A stretch of 16,868 nt of DNA from JBGTBQ01 sp041749275 (GTDB lineage Bacteria > Acidobacteriota > Blastocatellia > Pyrinomonadales > Pyrinomonadaceae): assembly GCA_041749275.1 (NCBI GenBank), contig JBGTBQ010000001.1, positions 1 through 16,868 on the forward strand, given 5' to 3'. Shown piece after piece: positions 12,551 through 16,868 of this stretch. Each line of letters opens with the position of its first letter. Within the stretch, counting starts at the first letter, position 1. The notes below the pieces were generated by a model. That model saw only the letters and a program-made list of their open reading frames with translations. It was not told where the DNA came from and did no database searches. A program made the translations under genes and the position numbers.

Positions 12551-13102
12551 TCACTTACACTTGAAGAGGCGCACCGCCTGTCCATGCTTCAGTTTGTAGG
12601 CGCCGATCTCTTTGTCCGAGCTTTCGTAGCGAATGGTGAGCGTCAGCGTATCGCCTTCGATTCGGCCCGCGTAGCGCGCCGGAGTCGCTCTCCTTTCCTC
12701 ATCATCATGCCGGACGGGGCCGCCTTCCGAGACAAACGTTCCTTTCACCTCGAAGCGCCCATCGCTTAAGACGAGCGGCCCTTCGAGCACGCCATGCGCG
12801 CAGGCGAACTCGATCCGCGCGTCCGCGTCCGAGACCTCCAGCATGACCTGTTGGCCGCCCCAGAGACCCGTGGCGAGTCGCTTATCGTCCGGCGACGTGT
12901 CCGCGCGTTGTGCGTCCGCCGCGTCACGCGGGGCCGCGTCTCGCGCGTCGTTCTTCGATGGGGTTTGCGAGTTGTCGTTCATCTGCTTTGTCTGGGAAGG
13001 GGTTTGCGAATTGTCGTTCATCCGCTTCGTCCGGCACGCTCCGCCTTGCACGGCGAGCGCGAGCGTTGACGACAGGATCAGGGTTATCAGTTGCACGTTC
13101 AT
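12551..13102 (-). CDS. Small secreted protein, probable lipoprotein, uncharacterised
   Basis: The 183-residue product starts MNVQLITLILSSTLALAVQG followed by GAC, a signal sequence ending in a possible lipobox (GGAC with Cys23; not the canonical Leu at -3). I chose ATG 13100-13102 because TAAGG lies about nine bases upstream and the signal peptide begins there; the open frame extends 15 codons further without such support. After Cys23 comes a hydrophilic linker with a 13-residue tandem repeat (KRMNDNSQTPSQT / KQMNDNSQTPSKN). The C-terminal domain (from about GLWGGQQVMLEVSDADARIE to RLFKCK) has two Cys and looks beta-rich; I recall similar GVWGG...FDCAHG...GRVEGDTLTL domains in hypothetical Acidobacteriota proteins, function unknown. 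The neighbouring DUF2339 gene ends 151 bases upstream on the same strand. Confidence 0.75.
   Translation of the reverse strand: MNVQLITLILSSTLALAVQGGACRTKRMNDNSQTPSQTKQMNDNSQTPSKNDARDAAPRDAADAQRADTSPDDKRLATGLWGGQQVMLEVSDADARIEFACAHGVLEGPLVLSDGRFEVKGTFVSEGGPVRHDDEERRATPARYAGRIEGDTLTLTIRYESSDKEIGAYKLKHGQAVRLFKCK
12961..13038. repeat. Two-copy 39-base tandem repeat inside the lipoprotein gene
   Basis: GGGTTTGCGA starts at 12961 and again at 13000, and the two 39-base units differ at a handful of bases. The unit is in frame and encodes 13 residues (K[RQ]MNDNSQTPS[QK][TN]) in the linker just after the lipidation Cys, so copy changes would only alter linker length. Confidence 0.8.
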
Positions 13103-13253
13103 ACTATGAACCTTACGAACCGGCGGCGACAAGCCGTCGCGGGTCACGTCATTCCGTCGCGAGAGCGAAAATCCGTTGTCATCAAGTTTAAGGAAGGCGA
13201 GAGGGGCAAGCGCGAAGGGATGACCTCGGCGCTTCCGCCTCTCGCTTTGCGCC

Positions 13254-16190
13254 TTACGTGGCCTCGTCGGCGACCGTCTTCTCTTCGTCCGCTGCTTGTT
13301 GCCCGCCGCTCGCGCGCCGCAGGTTCTTCTGGTAGAGATAGGAGACGGCCAACAGGATCGCGCCGAGGACGATGAAAGAGATGATGCGATAGATGCGGTC
13401 GAGCGCGGAGAGGTCGAGGAAGAAGACCTTCAGCGTCGTCAGGCTCAGGAGCAGCAGACCCAGCACGCGGAGCAGACGATTGATTTTCAAGTAGCCAAAG
13501 AGCAGGAGTCCTCCGCCGTAGACCGCCCACACGAGCGAGAGCGCGAGTTGTTGCGCGAGCCGTACATCGCGCAGCGCCAGCGCGTCCACCGCGCCCGCGC
13601 GCGTGGCGAAGTAGCCGACCGCTTCCGCCGAGAGCGCCACGACCGCGAGCACGTGCGCGGCGACGGTGGCGGCGGGGACTATCTTCAATTCCTCGTCGAA
13701 AATTTCAGGCGACCGCCGATAGTTTCTATAAACCGACCACAGCACCGCGATGGTCAGCGCAAATGAAGCGAAAGTGAGATTGAACAGCGGCGCGGGCCAG
13801 AGCAGGTCGTAGAAGCTCACGTCCCACGCGAGCAGTTTGACGGCAACGAGCACGAGCAGCACGAGCGCGCCGTAGCGCAGCGCTTTTAAGTTGCGGCGCA
13901 CGCCGAGCCAGTGCAGCGCGGCGGCGTAGAGCGCCCACACGACCGTGAGCGCGAGCGCCTTACTGTTTTCCAGACGCGCCCATGGCGATGGATTGGCCGG
14001 CGAGTCGCCGACGACGAGCCGCGCCGCCGCGCGTTCGAAGATGCCGACGGCTTCGAGGCTCAACCCGCCGAGCGCGACGAGGTTCGCGGTCAGCAGTAGA
14101 GCCGGCACGACGACCGCGCGCTCTTCCTCGCCGACGGCCCTTGCGCCCGCGCGGCGGTACAGGAACGCCACGGCGAAGACCGACAGCGCCACGAGCGCCC
14201 ATGCCATAAAGCTTTGATTGAAGACCGGCACGTGCCACTCCGCCGCGTAGTAACGAGAGTCGAACAGGAAGATTTTCAACACGGTCGCGGCCAACAGCAG
14301 CAGCGCCCCGAAGCGCAGCAGGCGCATCCGCCGCGCGAGACCCAACGCCACGAGCGCCGCTCCATAAAAAGTCCACAGCGTCGTCAAAGAGAACTGCCGC
14401 GTGTTCTCGACGAAGCGACCGTCGGCCCAGTTCTCCGGCGCGACGCGAACAAGCCGCGCGTTGAAATAATCGTTCACGTCGAGCGTCAGCAAAGTGAACG
14501 CCATCAGCGCGCCCATCATGGCAAAGAAGGAACCGATGACGGAACGCTCTCCCGCTTCAACCTCGTTCTCGTTTTCGCGCCGGTACGCCCAAGCCGAACC
14601 CAAAAGCGCGCCGACGAGTGCGGCGCATGACAGCGCACGACGATTCAAGAGCGGCACGAACTCCGCCGCGCCCTCGCGGAAAGCGAAGTCTCGCACGTCC
14701 CACGCGAACCAATGCCCCACCGCCACGGCGAAGACCATCAACGCGGCGTGTCGCGCCGCGCTCTCTTTCGCGCGCAGACCCACCCACGTCAGCATCAACC
14801 CTTCCGCCGCCCAGCCAATCGTGACCCAATGCTGGTCGGTCTGAATCGCCACGGCCATCGTCAGGAAGGTGACGCCCGCGCCGGCGTAGCCGTAGACGAG
14901 CAGGCGGTCTTGGCGGTTCCTCGTCCACGCCGCCAGAAAGAGCAGCCCGTAAAAGCCCGACACCGTGAGCGCATATGCGCCCAAGCCCCGTCCGTAACCC
15001 GCTTCGTCGAGCAGCGTGTAGCTCGCGCCGAAGTAGAGCGTGGCGCTACAGATGACGAGCAGCAGGTCGGGCCAGCGCGTGCGCCGTCGCGGCAGCACGT
15101 TGTGCGCGACGGCGAGCGACGTGAAGAGCAGAAAAAAGAGCGTCAGGAAAAAGATGGTCGGCCACAGCTTCTCCTGCCGGTAGTGTGCGAAGTGCCAGCC
15201 GAAGAACATCAGCGTCGTACACGCGAACGACATGAAGTCGAGACTGCGCCAGCGTTTGAAGTAAGCGAGCGCGAGCACGCCCGCGTCGAGTAGCGCGACG
15301 TAAGTGAATAGACCGATCTGATTGTCGCGCCCGGTCGAGAGCAAAAGCGGCGTGAGGAAGCCGCCGATCAGACCGAGAATGGCGATGGCGAGCGCGTCGT
15401 GTCTGACCGAGAGCAGCACGGCGACCATCGTCACCAACGCCATCAAGACAAAGGCGACGGGTTGTTCAACGAGCCGATAGAAGTTGAAGGCGGCGTAGAT
15501 CGAGAGATAGAGAATCAGGATGCCGCCGCCCGACAGCACGTAGGCATATTGTCTTAGCCCGCGCGCGCGCAGGCGGTCGGCGAAGAAGAGGATGCTGAGT
15601 CCGGCGGCGGCTCCCAACGTGACGCGACCCGCCGGCCCGATCCACTCGTTCTCGAAGGCGTACTTGAGGAAGAAGGCGACGCCGAAGGTGAAGGCGATGA
15701 TCCCGATCCAGTTGAACCAGCTCCCGCCGATTATGTTTTCGAGGTCGCGCCGCGCGGGCGGAGCGGGCGGCGGCTCTTCCTGTCGGGTTGCGCCGCCGAA
15801 TTGATTGCCGCCAGCCCCTGCGCCTGTTGTTTCGTCGTGTGACGCGCGCGGCGGCGGCGGGGAAGCGTGCGGGGAAGTTTGCCTCTCACGTTCCGGTGCG
15901 GGCGTCCGTCCCGTTTCAGGTTTCGAGCGTTCATCCCGAACTTCCGTCGTGGGCGGCGACTCGATGCGAGGAGACGCAGGCGGGAGAGCCGACTCATCCC
16001 GCTCGTCAACGATTGATTCGTAGAGCGGGCGGCGCTGCCCGGCGTGAATCCGTGGCGGCGGAGAGTCGAGGTTGAGGCGGCGCTCGATGGCGTGCAACCG
16101 CTGCGTGTTCGACTGCAACACGCGCTCAAGGTGGTCGAGACGCTCGATGAGCCGTTCGATTGCGTCTCGTGAAGCGTCCTGTTCGGCCAT
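13254..16190 (-). CDS. DUF2339 multi-pass membrane protein
   Basis: The 978-residue protein has a short N-terminal coiled coil (about 5-41: AIERLIERLDHLERVLQSN), a Pro-rich charged linker (about 42-147) and then a long membrane domain of roughly two dozen hydrophobic segments. The join ENIIGGSWFNWIGIIAFTFG (151-170) followed by VAFFLKYAFENEWIGPAGRV is the DUF2339 hallmark. The last 400 residues contain three copies of a module of about 140 residues; the clearest parts are 598-679, 744-825 and 881-959 (pattern L-x-W-x-x-Y-G/A-x-x-L ... LR-x-G/L-x-L-L-L ... K-x-x-x-x-D). The C-terminus is hydrophilic. DUF2339 proteins are predicted inner-membrane proteins of unknown function. I chose ATG 16188-16190 because AGGAGA lies six bases upstream; an in-frame ATG at 16253 has no clear site and would add 21 basic/Pro-rich residues. 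Confidence 0.9.
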   Translation of the reverse strand: MAEQDASRDAIERLIERLDHLERVLQSNTQRLHAIERRLNLDSPPPRIHAGQRRPLYESIVDERDESALPPASPRIESPPTTEVRDERSKPETGRTPAPERERQTSPHASPPPPRASHDETTGAGAGGNQFGGATRQEEPPPAPPARRDLENIIGGSWFNWIGIIAFTFGVAFFLKYAFENEWIGPAGRVTLGAAAGLSILFFADRLRARGLRQYAYVLSGGGILILYLSIYAAFNFYRLVEQPVAFVLMALVTMVAVLLSVRHDALAIAILGLIGGFLTPLLLSTGRDNQIGLFTYVALLDAGVLALAYFKRWRSLDFMSFACTTLMFFGWHFAHYRQEKLWPTIFFLTLFFLLFTSLAVAHNVLPRRRTRWPDLLLVICSATLYFGASYTLLDEAGYGRGLGAYALTVSGFYGLLFLAAWTRNRQDRLLVYGYAGAGVTFLTMAVAIQTDQHWVTIGWAAEGLMLTWVGLRAKESAARHAALMVFAVAVGHWFAWDVRDFAFREGAAEFVPLLNRRALSCAALVGALLGSAWAYRRENENEVEAGERSVIGSFFAMMGALMAFTLLTLDVNDYFNARLVRVAPENWADGRFVENTRQFSLTTLWTFYGAALVALGLARRMRLLRFGALLLLAATVLKIFLFDSRYYAAEWHVPVFNQSFMAWALVALSVFAVAFLYRRAGARAVGEEERAVVVPALLLTANLVALGGLSLEAVGIFERAAARLVVGDSPANPSPWARLENSKALALTVVWALYAAALHWLGVRRNLKALRYGALVLLVLVAVKLLAWDVSFYDLLWPAPLFNLTFASFALTIAVLWSVYRNYRRSPEIFDEELKIVPAATVAAHVLAVVALSAEAVGYFATRAGAVDALALRDVRLAQQLALSLVWAVYGGGLLLFGYLKINRLLRVLGLLLLSLTTLKVFFLDLSALDRIYRIISFIVLGAILLAVSYLYQKNLRRASGGQQAADEEKTVADEAT

Positions 16191-16288
16191 CGGTTCTCCT
16201 CGCGGCGGTTCGTTACGGGACGGGGGGAGCAGCCGGCGGAGATGCTCCGGCATGGTTCACAACGCCTGCGCTCGATTCAAACGCTGAT

Positions 16289-16868
16289 TCATGGCCGTGC
16301 GCCGTGGGGAGCCTCTCCTTCAACTTCGGCTTCACGCCTCCTTTTTTCGAGCGCGGCGGCGATGCGGTTCTCCAGCACCAAATCGGGCGAGTAGTTTTCG
16401 AGTTGGAGAAAATGCGCGGCGGCGCGGTCGAGCGCGGCCTGTGGGACGAGGCCGACGATCTCGCTGCCGAGCACCTCGACGCCCAATTTCTCAGCCTCGC
16501 GCCGGACGGCCTCGAAGGCTTGATGAAGGTTCGTCTGCTCGTAGCTCGTCAGGTTCATCGAGACCTGCGCGATGCCGCGGCTCTTAAGCTCGAAGCCGAG
16601 CGCCTTCAGATGCGGCAGCCCGCCGCCCCGCGCGCGCACGGCCCGCGCGATTTGTTTCGCCGCCGCGAGGTCGTTCGTCTTCAGGTTGACGTTGTACGCG
16701 ATGAGCAGCGGGCGCACGCCGACGATGCAGGCGCCCGCCGTCTCGTGCACGGCGGAAGCGCCCACGTCGGGCGCGCGTTCGGGCAGCCTCCCGATCTCTT
16801 CGCGCAGCAATTCAAAGCCGCCGCGCCGCACGTCCGCGAGGTTGACGCGTTCGGGCCGGAGCGCCGCG
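16289..16868 (-). CDS. ftcD: Glutamate formimidoyltransferase, C-terminal part (5' end beyond the window)
   Basis: The frame is open from the window edge (ALRPERVNLADVRRGGFELL...) to TGA at 16289-16291, giving about 192 residues. It matches the second half of the formiminotransferase fold: GACIVGVRPLLIAYNVNLKT, AKQIARAVRARGGGLPHLKA, then LGFELKSRGIAQVSMNLT. The enzyme transfers a formimino group from formiminoglutamate to tetrahydrofolate in histidine breakdown, and some homologues act as 5-formyltetrahydrofolate-using enzymes; the window does not show which. The protein ends LEKRRREAEVEGEAPHGARP with no cyclodeaminase domain after it, so it is the single-domain bacterial form. The DUF2339 start lies 98 bases downstream on the same strand. 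No hut genes are visible here. The N-terminal catalytic His is outside the window. Confidence 0.9.
   Translation of the reverse strand, partial: AALRPERVNLADVRRGGFELLREEIGRLPERAPDVGASAVHETAGACIVGVRPLLIAYNVNLKTNDLAAAKQIARAVRARGGGLPHLKALGFELKSRGIAQVSMNLTSYEQTNLHQAFEAVRREAEKLGVEVLGSEIVGLVPQAALDRAAAHFLQLENYSPDLVLENRIAAALEKRRREAEVEGEAPHGARP

Noticed and set aside
12961..13038. Tandem repeat considered as a CRISPR fragment
   Set aside because: It has only two units without distinct spacers, is in frame inside a gene, and has no cas genes nearby.
14712..15293. Plus-strand open frame opposite DUF2339
   Set aside because: It is an Arg/Gln/Glu-rich shadow without a ribosome site or family resemblance.
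1..16868. tRNA, rRNA, riboswitch or transposase genes
   Set aside because: None was recognised by eye on either strand; a covariance-model scan would be needed to exclude small RNAs.

Overview
The window is GC-rich bacterial chromosome with densely packed genes and no plasmid, phage or transposase gene that I can see. The best guess for the host is an Acidobacteriota member of the Blastocatellia (Pyrinomonadaceae-like) type. This rests on overall style, on the C-terminal module of the 1130-residue secreted protein at 8914-12306 (a type I recall as recurrent in that class), and on a long hairpin repeat at 3176-3265. No rRNA or marker gene is present, so the assignment is an inference.

Layout. 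(1) 1-3096, minus strand: a run reading PLP-dependent decarboxylase, CysQ/BPNT1-like bisphosphate nucleotidase, OsmC peroxiredoxin, then a RidA-family protein cut by the window edge. Gaps of 9, 90 and 20 bases suggest one transcript. (2) 3097-3365: gene-free spacer with a 90-base imperfect palindrome and a sigma70-like promoter for the next gene. (3) 3366-6780, plus strand: an aldo/keto reductase, a DUF962/Mpo1-like membrane protein and a secreted His-rich TPR protein, closed by a perfect 12-bp intrinsic terminator at 6781-6814. (4) 6848-8761, minus: a membrane polyferredoxin of NosR/NapH type fused to C-terminal TPRs. (5) 8914-12306, plus: a large secreted multidomain protein (uncharacterised N-terminal module, Calx-beta-like, lamin-tail-like and C-terminal modules). 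(6) 12307-12550: gene-free stretch with two strong 14-bp hairpins. (7) 12551-16868, minus: a small probable lipoprotein, a large DUF2339 membrane protein, and the C-terminal part of a glutamate formimidoyltransferase.

How the genes may work together. Region 1 is the most coherent set: a PLP decarboxylase next to RidA (reactive imine/enamine clearance) and OsmC (hydroperoxide reduction) would suit damage control around PLP chemistry, but this is inference. The minus-strand ferredoxin-TPR gene and the plus-strand secreted gene diverge from a shared 152-base spacer. A block from about 6.8 to 10.77 kb looks less GC-rich than its surroundings, and its right edge falls inside the 1130-residue ORF, suggesting a mosaic gene. 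I found no convincing defence or biosynthetic system. The more unusual items are the ferredoxin-TPR fusion, the mosaic secreted protein, the triplicated module in DUF2339 and the intergenic palindromes.
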